A DNA stretch of 64,000 bases, taken from the NCBI GenBank assembly GCA_029339195.1, contig JAPTJF010000213.1, forward strand, positions 1-64,000. The letters are read 5' to 3'. Position 1 is the first letter of the stretch. Every line of letters begins with the position of its first letter. The notes beneath the pieces are model-generated. The model saw only the letters and a list, made by a program, of their open reading frames with translations. It searched no databases and was not told the DNA's origin. The stretch is from Micractinium sp. NFX-FRZ. Lineage: Eukaryota > Chlorophyta > Trebouxiophyceae > Chlorellales > Chlorellaceae. Position numbers and translations under genes: made by a program. Positions 35,601 through 46,349 of this stretch are shown piece after piece.

Positions 35601-36810
35601 CAATCGACCTGGCGTTTGTGGACCGAGCAGACATCAAGGCATACATCGGCAACCCCAACGAGCAGGCCAGGTGGGGGCGGGGACAGGTGGAGGCGGGGAC
35701 AGGTAGGGGGATAGGCGGGGCGGGGCCTGCGCAGGCAGGGTTGCACAGGGACCGCCTCCGGACCCCGCCAGGGGTGCACCTGCTCTTGTTCACGCCCGCT
35801 GTGGAGCGCAGGTACAAGCTATCGTCAGCACACGTGTGCTGTGTCGACCGGTTTCTGGCACTGCCAGTCAGACGGCAGAATACTCGGGTTGCATCATGCC
35901 ATGTCTCTTGGCACTTGACCCGATAGGCCCAGCACAGGCGCACAGCGCGCTGCGAGCCACCCTTTCCGCATCACTTCCCGGTTGCACGCTGCCGGCACTG
36001 GCCCCCTGCAGGTATGAGATCCTGCGCACCTGCATCGCCGAGCTGCAAAAGGCGGGCATCGTGACAGACGCCTGCCCGCTGGCCCACTACACCGACTCCT
36101 GCCAGATGGGGGAGGCGCAGGAGCAGATAGGGGCGGCGCCCGGCGGGGGGCAGGATGCCGGCGGGTGCTGCAGCATGGAGGAGGCGGAGGTGGTGCATGC
36201 CAGGAGCCTCAGGTGGGTGGGGGAGGGAGGTGTGTGTGTGTTTGTGTAGAGGGTGGATGCTGGGATGTGCTGCTGTGAGGAAGGCAAGATGGAGGAGGGC
36301 GCTGCAGCGTGGCAGAGGCGGCGGTGGGGCATGCCAGGATCTTTGATGGGACAACAGGAGCGGGGGACTTTTCAGGTGGGGAGGCGTCAAATGTTCCTCG
36401 GAGATGAACAGAACAGGCCGGGAGAGCAGCGTTCGGATGTGGCGCTGCACAATGTCCGTGAGGGATGCAGGCAGAGGGCCGGCCGAGGGCGGCAAAGGTG
36501 CAGCAAACTCACATCCATCACATGGCGCATGGCGCAGCTTGTGCCCACCACCCTGCACTGTCCCACCGACGGCTCAGCCTCCTCCTCTCTTCCTGCCCTG
36601 CCTTGCATCACCTGCAGCCGCTGCCTGCTGGAGGTGGCGCGCGCGGCAGACGGGTTCAGCGGCCGCACGCTGCGCAAGCTGCCCTTCCTGGCGCACGCGG
36701 CGCACGACTTCCCTGGCGGGCGGTGCAGCAGCCAGCAGTACGTCTCGGCTCTCATGGCGGCGGTACAGCGGGAGCGCGCCGACCGGGCAACCCTTAGCGA
36801 CGCGGCTTGA
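32683..36810 (+). CDS. PCH2: PCH2/TRIP13 AAA+ ATPase (HORMA-domain remodeller)
   Basis: Twelve exons: 32683-32997, 33279-33401, 33672-33772, 33949-33966, 34124-34195, 34381-34483, 34654-34689, 34910-34944, 35164-35277, 35587-35670, 36012-36212, 36618-36810; 464 aa. The ATPase unfolds HORMA proteins (HORMADs at meiotic chromosomes, MAD2 in the spindle checkpoint). Walker A is GPPGTGKT (186-193), split between exons 4 and 5. Then come [15 protein letters not shown] and Walker [17 protein letters not shown] (D259, E260). [18 protein letters not shown] contains the sensor and arginine-finger region. The end is [16 protein letters not shown], which is diagnostic of PCH2. An acidic, Gly/Cys-containing insert ([16 protein letters not shown]) sits in the small ATPase subdomain. 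Exon 1 could also end 12 nt earlier (GAC|GTGAGC) without frame change. Decayed copies of the exon 9 and exon 11 ends lie in the following introns. Confidence 0.95.
35333..35395 (+). repeat. Echo copy of part of PCH2 exon 9 in intron 9
   Basis: GGCTGGACCAGCTCA at 35348 repeats 35229, 119 bp away, with weaker similarity on both sides (GCTGCTC upstream, GGTGC downstream). Decayed duplicate of exon sequence. Confidence 0.7.
36297..36350 (+). repeat. Echo copy of the PCH2 exon 11 end in intron 11
   Basis: GCTGCAGCGTGGCAGAGGCG followed by a GCATGCCAGGA word repeats the exon end at 36163-36216, offset 134 bp. About 80 percent similar by eye; the donor itself is lost in the copy (GATGGG for GGTGGG). 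Confidence 0.65.
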
Positions 36811-37325
36811 GGCAGCAGCAAAAGTATCCCAGCCAGGACCACAGCCGCTGGGCTGCTGCTGCTGCTGATGGCTGCATCACGGTGCCTGTGCAGCCCCATG
36901 GGACCTTACTGACTGCACCCTTACTCAACCTCCCCACTGCTGCTGACCTGCAGACATGGAGGGATGACCTGATACACATCTTCGATGCTCTTACACAATG
37001 CACTTTTACAGGCATTTAGAGGTTAGAAAAATAATGGGGGCAAAACAGGCATGTCTGCGCCAGCGGGGGCATCAGCGATGGGGGCAAACCAGGCAGGCAA
37101 GCACATGCAGGCTGCCAGAGGAGGAGAGTAAGAAGAGAGTACGCTGAGGGGACAGCAATGGTTCAGACCTGAGACCTGATGGCACCCAAATGGAGAGTGG
37201 ACGGGATGTGTACGGCGTGACAATCAGTGGAAGCCAAAAGGTGGGTGGAAGCCAAAATGTTGGGTGAAGAATGAGCAATGGGTGTGGTGGGAAGGGGCGG
37301 ATGCCATTTCGGGCTTGGGTGTGCG
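36811..37325. other. Convergent intergenic region, PCH2 and Cys-rich repeat gene
   Basis: Short 3' flanks. Minus-strand TGTAA at 36991-36995 and 37006-37010 may serve the Cys-rich gene. No other feature. Confidence 0.5.
36991..37010 (-). terminator. Two minus-strand TGTAA polyadenylation candidates
   Basis: TTACA on the plus strand at 36991-36995 and 37006-37010, about 320 to 335 nt past the stop of the Cys-rich gene. Confidence 0.45.
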
Positions 37326-40300
37326 CTAGCCAAGCTGAGCTCGGCAGTTAGCTTCCTGCTTGCGGGCCTGTGTCAGAGTGCCGCCGGCAGTACGTCTGGT
37401 AGAGCATAGCTTTGGTGCCTGCTCAAGAGAGCCGAGAGTTCCGGGTGCACACTGCGTTGCCCCTCTGCGCAGCATGGGACAGGCAGCAACCGCCGGAGCA
37501 TCAGCATCGGCGGGCCACCCCGCATGAGCAAACAGCAGATCCCTTGTGCCAGTGAATAAGCAAGGGACCACAGTGCCAGCATATAAGCAGCGGATCCACT
37601 GTGCCAGTGATCAAGCAGTGGAATCATTGTGCCAGCAACTTAAAAAACCACAGCGTGCGGCGGCGCAGGAGTGCAGCGGGCACAGCAGCAGCCGGCGGGG
37701 CACTCACCAGGTTGACGACGCAGCGCCGGCCAGAGGCACAGCGCACGGCAGCACACTTGGAGATGCACTTGCCAGAGTCGTCGCCAGGCTGCAGCAGGTG
37801 GTGGTGGGAGGAGGAGAGCTGGGGGGCACTGGGGCGGGCTCGAGCCTCGAGACTAGTTGTCACGACTTTCCACCGCATGTCAAATTTCCACCACCTGCCA
37901 TGCACAGCCAGGCAGCTTTGCGGAGGGCACAGTTGGTGTAGGCAGCTGTCAGGGAGTGCGGCCAGTTCTACCCGCCCGCGCTCCCCTCACCTCCGCCACG
38001 CAGATGGTGCCACGGCGGCAGGTGGTGAAGGCGCAGGGGCTGACCGAGTCGTCCACGCACTGCGGGTTGCCCTTCTGCTCGGCAGCACACAGGGTGGCGG
38101 CGTGTGGGCCAGGGGGGGTTGTGGGTGAGTGGGTACACTCAAGCCAGGTTGCGCACTGAGACTGGGACGGTCCTGCCCACGCCCTAGGTCGGCCATTTCA
38201 CCAAAACGGGCACCTCTGGCAGCAGCCGGCCTGGCGGACTGCCTGCTCTGCTGGCCCACCACGGCTGCTGCTGCTGCTGCTGCTTGTGGCAGCACTGCTG
38301 CGCCCCCAGCTGCCTGGATTTCTCGCGGCAAGGGCGGTGTGAGTGCCTCACCTTGTTAATCAAGCACTTCTTGCCGGCAGAGCACTTGACGGTGGCGCAG
38401 GCGGTGATGCACTTGGCGCTGTCGTCGCCAGGCTGCAGCAGGTGACGTGGGGGAGGGACAGAATTGGGGGCGGTGGAGCAGGCGAGCATGCCTAGTGCAG
38501 TTCTTGCAACCTGCTGCAGCAAGGCATGCACAGCCGGGCAGCCATGCTGAAAAGGGGAGTGCTGCACAGCGGCAAGCCCGGTGGTGTCGGCAGCTGTCAG
38601 GTAGGGAAGAAATGAGTTTTACTCTAAAACACGACATCCGGTGTGGGCAGATGAGCTGCCAGGGTGCTCGACTAGTTTGCCCGCCCGCTTCCCCCTCACC
38701 TCTGCCACACAGATGGTGCCACGGAGGCAGGTGGTGAAGGCGCAGGGGTTGACCGCATCGTCCACGCACTGCGGGTTGCCCTTCTGCTTGGCAGCACAGG
38801 GCGGTGGTGTGGCGAGGTGTGGTATGTGTGTTATGAGTGTGTATGTTGTGTGTGTGCGTGGTATAGATCAGTGGGCACACTGAAAGCAGGTAGGCGCACT
38901 GAGGCTCATGTGGCAGGGGAACACTGCACTGGGGTGTTGTGATGGGGCCCCAAGGTGGACCTTGCCAAACACAGGCACCGCTGGCAGCCGCAAGCCTGGC
39001 AGACTGCCTGCTTCGCTGCTGCTCCTGCTTCGCTGCTGCTGTTGCTGTTGCTGTGCTGCTCAACAGTGCGCTGCTGCCTCAGCTGCCTGGCTCGCTTGCA
39101 GCACAGCCAGCAGTGCAGCAAGGTTCAAAGAGCGCCTCACCTTGTTGATCACGCACTTCTTGCCGGCAGAGCACTTGACGGTGGCGCAGGCGGTGATGCA
39201 CTTGGCGCTGTCGTCGCCGGGCTGCGGCGGGATGAGAGTGAGCGGGCGAAGGAGGGTGGGGTGGGTGGGGGGAGCTTGTGCAGTCCGGAGCCCTCTGCAG
39301 CAGCAGCCCCTGCTGCGTAAGACAGTCCCTGCTGCCTCACCTCAGCAGTGCAGATGGTGCCCCTGGGGCAGGTGGTGAAGGCGCAGGGGCTGACCGAGTC
39401 ACGCACACACCTGGTCCGCCCGTTCTGCACCAGCAGCAGCAGGGGAGGGTCAGTGGGGCCAGCAGACTGGGGTTGCTCCCCAGCTTTCCCCGTAAGGGCT
39501 GCCACACCTGGGCGATGAAAGGCAGCTGACCTGGGAGGTCGCTAAACAGATTTGTTGCACGCTAGGCAAGCCTGCCACCGCCCCTCTGCAGCAGTGCCTC
39601 AGGTGCAGAGCAGCACAAAAGGGGCGGCGGCAGCAGCACGGAAGCTTGGCTGGCAGGGGCGATGCCCCCCGCCTTGCCAGCACCGCAGCGTACCAGGCGG
39701 TTGACGATGCACTTCTTGCCGGCGGCGCAGCGCACGGTGGAGCAGGCGCTGATGCACTGGGCGCTGTCGTCTCCGGGCTGCAGCACAGGGGCACAGGGTA
39801 TGTCTGTTGATTTACGTTGTTTGCTTTTGAAGCGCCATGTATGTGCATGTCCGGGCTGTGCGAGCACAGGGGCGTTGTTGTTTGTGTTGTTAGTCAACAG
39901 TGCACGCTCCTGTGCTTAGTGCTGTTCTCTTCGGGCGGCGGCGCGGTGTGGGGGTTCGAGTCCGAAACTCAACAGTGCAAGCTGGGCAGGCAGCCGCAGC
40001 AGCACTACTGGGCAAGGAAGGCATGGCGGATTGGGTGTACATGTGCAATGAGAGGAGCGACCCCAGCGTCTCCTGCGCCCGCCTCACCTCTGCCACGCAG
40101 ATGGTGCCGGTGAGGCAGGTGGTGAAGGCGCAGGGGTTGACCCAGTCGGGATCATCCTTGCACTTGGGCTGCCCCTTCTGCAGAGGAGAGAGAGACATCG
40201 GAGCGCGGGGGTGCGGGAGGGGGCAGGCAGGGGGCAGTTAAGCAGAGGGTGGTGGGAGGCACTGGCTGGTGCGGGCTGCAGCAGGCAGCAGGGCCTCAGG

Positions 40301-41071
40301 CCTGCTGAGTGGTGGACGGGCTGGCAAGGCAACAACAGCAAGAGGGGCGCTAAAAGTCAACAGGAGCATGGGCAGCAGGGGCGCACCACAATCCGGCAGA
40401 CTTTGCCCTTGATGCACGCCGGGTTGCACGCAGGGGGCTTCACACACTGCGGCTTGTCGTCCTGCGCACTCAGGCCACATAACGGAGCAGGCAATGGCAC
40501 GAGGGAGTTTCAGTTAGAATGATCGGCTCTGTGTGCATGCTTGCAGATGCATGCAAGCAACGCAGGCAGCAACGGCGAATCAAAGCCCTTTGGATGAAAT
40601 TTCACCCGCCCGCCCGCGCTTCTTAACCGCCTGAACACCAGTCGGGCTGGCCCCACCTTGATGATGCACTGCAGGCCACCTTCGCACTTGACGGTCCGAC
40701 AAGTCAGGCGGCCTGTGGAGCGGCAAAAGGGGAACGCGGTGCGTTTAAATGCGCAGGGCCGGCTGCAGCACCTGCGGCGGCAGCTAGCGCGGCAGCTGGT
40801 AGGGCAGTCCGGCGCGCTTGCGGGCGCCTGGCGGCCCCCTGCTGAGACAGCGCTGCATCACACGCACCGTTGTCATCGCCCGGCGGGTCGTCGTCACCCT
40901 GGCGCGCCCTGCAAGCACCGAGGCCAGAAGGGGCGTATCGTGCTGAGTGGGTGCTGCCCGGGCCTTTAGCGCCTTGCGTCGCCTACACCATTTGTCTCAC
41001 CTTGCGGGCTCCAGGCAGCACAGGAGCAGGGCGATGGCGCCCAGAGCCAACGGAAACCGCGTGCGCCCCAT
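37326..41071 (-). CDS. Secreted Cys-rich protein made of four tandem exon-pair modules
   Basis: Thirteen exons: 41001-41071, 40868-40908, 40657-40712, 40387-40461, 40088-40177, 39694-39777, 39341-39424, 39141-39221, 38700-38783, 38352-38432, 37991-38074, 37708-37788, 37326-37367; 317 aa. A signal peptide (MGRTRFPLALGAIALLLCC) is followed by an acidic spacer and two single Cys exons. Then come four repeats of an exon pair. Exon A (28-30 aa) has the pattern C ... NPCAFTTCLRGTICVAE. Exon B (27-28 aa) has PGDDSAKCITACATVKCSAG then KKC. All module introns are phase 0, so pairs can be added without frame change. Exons 8 and 10 differ at one of 27 residues, and their flanking introns are also similar, so the last copies are young. 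Cys spacing suggests small disulfide-bonded units; I do not recognise the family. The last 14-codon exon is the least certain. Confidence 0.82.
37708..40177 (-). repeat. Tandem array of four exon-pair (A+B) duplications
   Basis: A exons: 40088-40177, 39341-39424, 38700-38783, 37991-38074. B exons: 39694-39777, 39141-39221, 38352-38432, 37708-37788. Unit length is about 400 bp in the older copy and about 700-790 bp in the others. Intron stretches are also shared, for example GGACTGCCTGCT near 38238 and AGACTGCCTGCTTCGCTGCT near 39000. Confidence 0.85.
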
Positions 41072-41839
41072 GCCTGGCGTGCGGCCGGATGCTTCGGGCT
41101 TGTGAGAAGGGTTGTGGTGGGTCTTAAGGTGTTCGGAGCGCACTCCGGGAGTCGGAGCGGTGGCACAGGGTGTAGTGAAGCAGGGGGTACTGCCCGGGAG
41201 TACTGCCGCATCACGTCACTTTCAGTTGGGGGATGGACGCGGTGGAGTGCTCAGCACAATGCTGGCGTTGCCTCTCACATCGAAGACTCGGTCAATAGCA
41301 CGTGAGCTAGCAGGAATGGCTTGCTGGATCGAGGTGGGCAAGCCGACCTGGTCAGCTGCCTTTACAACTTCTGCACGCCCCTCTTGGCTGCAGGGCCTGT
41401 GTGTGGTGGCCTTATTACATCCGGCTGCTTTATTAGTGACACAAACTCTGCAGTTCTGCATTTGATGTAATCATGCCACGTAGATCGCTTTCATGTCCTC
41501 CCCCGCTGGCGTCTGCAGCAACGTGCTCGGTGCCCCCGCCCTGCCCAGCACCTAGCAGCCCTCCCTGCTAGCAGGCTGTCGCCCCAGGTAGGCCTCTCTC
41601 TTCTGTCCTGCCAGCACCTGGAGCTCTGACTTCATGCAGTGGTATACCTGTTCAGTCACAAGCCTTGAAGCAGACATGCAAGAATCAGGCCTGTTTTCCG
41701 GGGGGGTAGCGAGGTGCACTGAGGAGTGCTGGCATGCACCCACCCAGCAGTCGAGGCCTCTGTGCCACACGCCAGCCTGGCTGGTAGCCAGCAGAGCTCT
41801 TGAGGGACCCCATGGGGCCCCACAAATCAGCTGGCCTCG
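41072..41839. other. Intergenic: upstream of the Cys-rich gene, downstream of the kelch-like gene
   Basis: No gene supported. A minus-strand TGTAA at 41362-41366 is a possible poly(A) signal for the kelch-like gene. Confidence 0.5.
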
Positions 41840-44800
41840 TCAACCCACGCCCCAGGACTTCCTGTTCTTCACCTTCATCTTCCTGCCAGCGTGGCTGCCG
41901 TCCTGCGCGTCGTGACGCGGCCAACAGCTGGCGCCAGCTGTCCTTGCTGCTTGCCCTCATGCCGGGCATCCTATTCCGACCGCCACACGCTGGCCCTGCT
42001 GCCGCCGCCTTCGTCATCGAAAGCCACATGCGGCAGGGCGCTGCTGGCCTCGTTGATGGCGAGGCGGGCAGAGGAGCGTGCGCGCAGCTGCTGCGGGGTG
42101 GTGAGCTGCACCCAGCGGCCAGACTGGAAGCGGTACACGTCCACCCCCTCGCTGACCTCTGCCCCGTCAGCGCCGATGGAGGTCACAACAGTTGAGACAT
42201 ACAAGCGGTCCTTGCTGCAGATCAAGGGGGCCAGGGGAGGGTTTCAGGAGGAAACAGTGACTGGAGGGGAGGAGACGAGCGGGGTGCGTGGGCTGGAGGC
42301 CGGCAGCGCCTCACGGACGCGGCTGGAGAGCGGCCGCAAAGCTGGTGCGCCGGCATGGGAGGTGCGTTGGCATGCTTGCAAGAGGGCACGCGGGCGCCAG
42401 CTGGCAGTGCTTGCGCACCTGTCCAACACGAGGCCAGGGGCCTCCTTGGAAGCTGTGGGGCGAGTGACCGGGCCGGCGCCCAGCGCCGTCCACGCGCCGC
42501 CCTCGCCGCCGCTGGTGCCGTTCCACATGCTGACTCGCACGGACCCGTCCAAGCCCCTGCGACGCGTGTGCGCAGCATGGGGGGAGGGCAGCAGGGGTGG
42601 CATTGGTGTGGTCGCATGAGCCACGCACGCACCGCTGGCCTGCATTCAGCTGGGCCATACTGGGCCACACTGTGCGCGCCACGAAACCACCCTGGCACCT
42701 GGTTGTAGGGGCAGGGCAGCACTGCGCGCAAAACAAAGCATGCACAGCACGCAGCTGCACGGCAGGGCTTGACGATGCTGCACCTGCTGGCAGCGCCGGG
42801 CGTGCTGCCCTTCGGGTTTCTTTTGTGGCTGGCTACCCCAAATGCGCCCCTCCCACAGCACTGTGCCTATGCACTGCCGCTGTGCGTGCGGTACAAGCCC
42901 TACCTGTATGCCACGTACTGCTCAGGGGCATCACGCCGGAACGGCGCTACGATGAGGGTGGGGGCGACAGCTGCCACTGCCTTGCCTTCGGCCCCGCACA
43001 CCACCCGTGACGGGTCGTTCCAGTTGCCTTGTGCCACCCACTGGTCCAGAAGTCTGTCAAATGACCACAGCGCCAAGCAGGCACGCCTGTCGGCCGTGCT
43101 GGTGACGGCGACTTGCGCGATAGTCCGGTAATCTCTTGGCTGAACCAGGGCGATGGGACCCTTCTGTGTGTCTAGCCAGTATGTGCGTTCGAACCACTCC
43201 CGGGGGAGGTCCTTGGTGGTCGAGGGGAATACGGCAAAAATGCTCACTCCTGCACAGGAAACGGAATGCATGCAGGGGAGGTTGTGAGGGGCTTGGCGGA
43301 GCGGGGGCACATGCTGGCCGGGGCGAGAGGCTGAGAGCAGAGAGAGCGAGCGGTGGAGGCTGGACAGCAGTGCAGGAGGGCATGCCAGGGGTGTTGGCAT
43401 GCCATGGACGCAGATGCTGTGGTCAGCAGGCAGCCCCCTGTCCCACGCAGCCACTGCCCGCTGCCCTCCACCTCCCCCACTCAAATGCCCACACACATGC
43501 ACATGCACGCACGCGCGCCCACACATGCGCTAGTCTCCACGCCTTTGCGCGCACCACCACCACCGCTGCTTGAGCCCCGCCCGATGCACCCACCTGTCAG
43601 CATCCCCGCCTCTTCAGACTCAAATTTCATATTGAACGCCGCCAACAGTGACGTCTCTTCGAATTGGTCGGCCCCCCGCTCCAGCGCCGGCAGCACATCC
43701 CACTCCACAATCTCGGAGATAAAGGGACTGGCCGCCTGGGCCCAGCTGCCGGACGTCTGCCCGCTGAGCATCCACACCTCCAGCTGCTGCTGGGGCGGCG
43801 CCCGCACGCAGGCAAGCATGGGTGCATCCCGAGGATTCTGGTTAAAGAAGAGGCGCACCATGCGCGCCTGGAAGCCAGGCAGCGCGCCTGCAAGCGGGGG
43901 GAGCGGGGGCTGGGGACTCGGGTTGCAGGGGTTGCAGGGGTGCAGGGAACATGGGTTCTGAAAAGCAGACGGGGAGGCAGGAGGCCGAGAGGTGCACGTG
44001 TCTGCACAAGCACACGGAATGTTGCCCCTGCAACATAGCACAGCATGCTCAGTGCGCCGCTGCGCCACAAGCGCAAGCGTCGTGCGCAGCCAGCGGCAGT
44101 GCACAACAGATGCGAGGGGGTGCCCCCTCACCTCCCACGCGGTCCCAGCGCTGCGCCGCCGGGTTGTGCTTAAGCACGGCAGGGCTGAAGCCGGTCTGCG
44201 CCTCGGCCACGGCCACCCAGGGGGTGCCCTGGGAGTCGAGCGCCAGGTGGATCAGCGAGGGTGGAGACCCGGGGCCGTTGTGCAGGGGGGCGGAGAAGGC
44301 GAGGGGCAGGACCGGCCTGACATTCTGCACGGCGAGAGGATCAGGGGGCATGGGGAGGTGGGAGAGGTTGTGTGTGTCGGGTGGGGCAGCTCCCAGGTGC
44401 CGCCCATGCTGTGGGAAAAGGTGTTGTTTGGGCGGAGCTACGCGGTTGAGAGTGTGCGGCTTGGAGTTTGCGTCCTGCGCAGGCGGCTGCAGTCACCTGC
44501 TTTGGGGGCGGGGGCGGGGGCGGGGACCGGGTCGGCGGGGGCGGCGGCGGCGACTTGCGGGGCGGGGGCCGGCGGACGGGCGGCGGAGGGCGGCGGGGAG
44601 GCGACGTGGCACTCTCCGGCAGCAGCGCGTCAAAGCGTGTGATTGCCTGTGGGTCGTCCAGGCTGAAGAGGCCCATGAAGGAGGCACTGCAGGCCTTGGA
44701 GTAACCCAGGTAGCGCTTGGGGCACTTACTGCGTGCCTGCAGTGATGCAGGAGGCGGTCAGGAAAGTCAAGAGGGAGGTGGGCAGGGTAAGCGGGGCCCA

Positions 44801-45935
44801 TTGTGTGAGGTGCAGCTCCACAGGTACGCCGCACGGCAGCCCCAGCCAGGCAAGAGCCAGCATGAGCCCAGCATGAGCTCACCGGCATGTAGGCCACGCA
44901 GTTGCGGTTGCCCTTGGCACAGTCAACCTTCCAGGCAGTGTAGGCGGTGGCTTTGGTGCCCAGCGTGAGCTCGGTGGTGGCGCAGTTGACGGGGGCGGTC
45001 AGGAGGCTGGCGCATGCCGGGCGGCTGGCAGAGCGCAGCACGGACTGCAGGCGGGGGGAAGGCAGTGGGAGAAGAATGCAGGGTAAGAGGGTCGCATCGT
45101 TCCTGGGCAGTTTGCCGAGCGCTTGAGCAAGCATTGAAGCAGTGGACATGCGCCCCGCCTGCACGCTGCCCACCCTGCCGCCGCACCTGTATCCTTTGCA
45201 GGCCGGCGCCTGCCGCCACCAGCTGCCAGTGCCTGCTGGTGTCCCCCAAGTCACGTGGGTCCAGATCTACCCTCACATCATTCCGGCTGCAGTGCACAAG
45301 GATGCAGGGTGGGGTGTGGTGACACACGTTAAGATTGCTCCAGAACACGTGCTGGCAGCGCGGCGCAGTGCTGGCTGACCACCAGCAGGCAGTCCCCGGC
45401 AGGCAAGGCGGGGCGGTACGCCACCCCTGTGCGCGGCTGCCCCATGAGACCCACTTGCCTGCACAGCTGCACCGCCGCAAACGCTGCAGACAAAGGGGCG
45501 AGGCGGCAAGGAGTGTGTAATTTCAGCAACACGTGGCCGCATACCGGGCACAGCAGCAGGAGCAGGTTGGCGGCAGCTCACCTCTGTCTGGGCAGGTGGG
45601 CCGGCCAGGGAAGAAGAGGGAGCGGCGCCCGGCGGGCAGGGCGACGCCGTGCGCCCAGCCTGCAGAGGTCGAGTGCCATTTGACAGAGGCAATAGGTTTT
45701 CAGCTGGGCAGCCAACAGCACGCGCAACACTTGCTTTAGGTGAGCAGCTTCCTATGTACTGGGGGGGGTGCAGGCAGCGGCAGGCGGCGGGAAGCTGCCC
45801 CTCTGAGCCTTGTGGCGAGCGGATATCGGATTTGACCAGTTATGCCATACCACCTGCCAAGAGCACGCAGGAAAGAGCGAAGAGGAGAAACGTGCATGGC
45901 CTGCTGGCTCGCAGTGTGTTCGACAAGCCGGCCAT
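41840..45935 (-). CDS. Secreted multidomain protein: trefoil-like Cys repeats, Pro-rich linker, kelch-like repeats
   Basis: Exons: 45854-45935, 45582-45659, 45459-45483, 45187-45286, 44883-45044, 44497-44736, 44132-44324, 43594-43887, 42904-43249, 42419-42556, 41981-42214, 41840-41882; 644 aa. A signal peptide (PCTFLLFALSCVLLAGG) is followed by repeats of the form LRSASRPACASLLTAPVNC and KCPKRYLGYSKACSASFM, with DLGDTSRHWQLV and GLFSLDD, resembling algal beta-trefoil-type repeats (tentative). A Pro-rich linker with Ser/Lys/Arg (PPPPPPPKQ) follows, as in pherophorin-type wall proteins. The C-terminal half has repeats with a V-x(7-12)-W-x3-G pattern (LKHNPAAQRWDRVG, WSFDRLLDQWVAQG, VDVYRFQSGRWVQL), suggesting a beta-propeller. 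Intron 3 needs a GC donor (CAG|GCAAGT). If the weak last donor (GTCGGA) is not used, the protein ends at 41971 (633 aa, SVWRSE). Role: cell-surface adhesion or wall protein (inference). Confidence 0.72.
44501..44595 (+). repeat. GGGGGC/GGC-rich tract (coding Pro-rich linker on the minus strand)
   Basis: Direct runs of GGGGGC then GGC words. They encode the PPPP linker on the other strand and could form G-quadruplexes. Confidence 0.6.
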
Positions 45936-46349
45936 GATGGGGGCAGCGCCTTGGGCAGCGCCTGCCGGCCTGGTTGTGGTGAGTTTGGCCGCAGCGATGG
46001 TGATCACACAGCAGGTGCAAGCCGCCATGGCCATCACCTCATGTGCTGACGCCGCGGCTGCCGGCCAGCCTGGACATGTACTTACGCCGGGACAGCGCCT
46101 GGGCACTCACACGGCGAGTGGCCTGCAAGGGCCCCCGCTCCTCTGCCACCTAATTCTTGGTGCCGGTGTCTTGTTGGCCAGCAGAACCGCTCAGTGCATC
46201 ACGCAGATGCTCTCAGCGGGGTTATAAGCGGGAGGTGCATGGGTGGGGCGGGGCCCTGCCGCCCACAGCTGCCCACCAGCCTTGGGACGGCACGTGCTGG
46301 CAGCGGCTTAGATTTACAGTTACAGCTGCAGCAGCAGCGGCAGGGCACA
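45936..46349. other. Intergenic: upstream of the kelch-like gene, downstream of SYS1
   Basis: About 0.4 kb. It holds the SYS1 poly(A) signals at 46314-46324 and the upstream region of the secreted protein. No gene. Confidence 0.5.
46314..46324 (-). terminator. Double TGTAA polyadenylation signal of SYS1
   Basis: Two minus-strand TGTAA words one base apart (TGTAACTGTAA), 26 to 36 nt past the stop. The duplication and short distance make this the strongest poly(A) candidate in the window. Confidence 0.6.

Noticed and set aside
39950..39975. GGTTCGAGTCC word like the B box/T arm of a tRNA
   Set aside because: The T stem does not pair (GGGGG against CGAAA), and no A box, anticodon arm or acceptor stem can be drawn. 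It sits in an intron of the Cys-rich gene.
45329..45458. Continuing exon 3 of the kelch-like gene through MGQPRTGVAYRPALPAGDC
   Set aside because: That frame reaches a stop before any donor with the phase needed by the next exon. The AG|GCAAGT donor fits phase and gives a continuous repeat.
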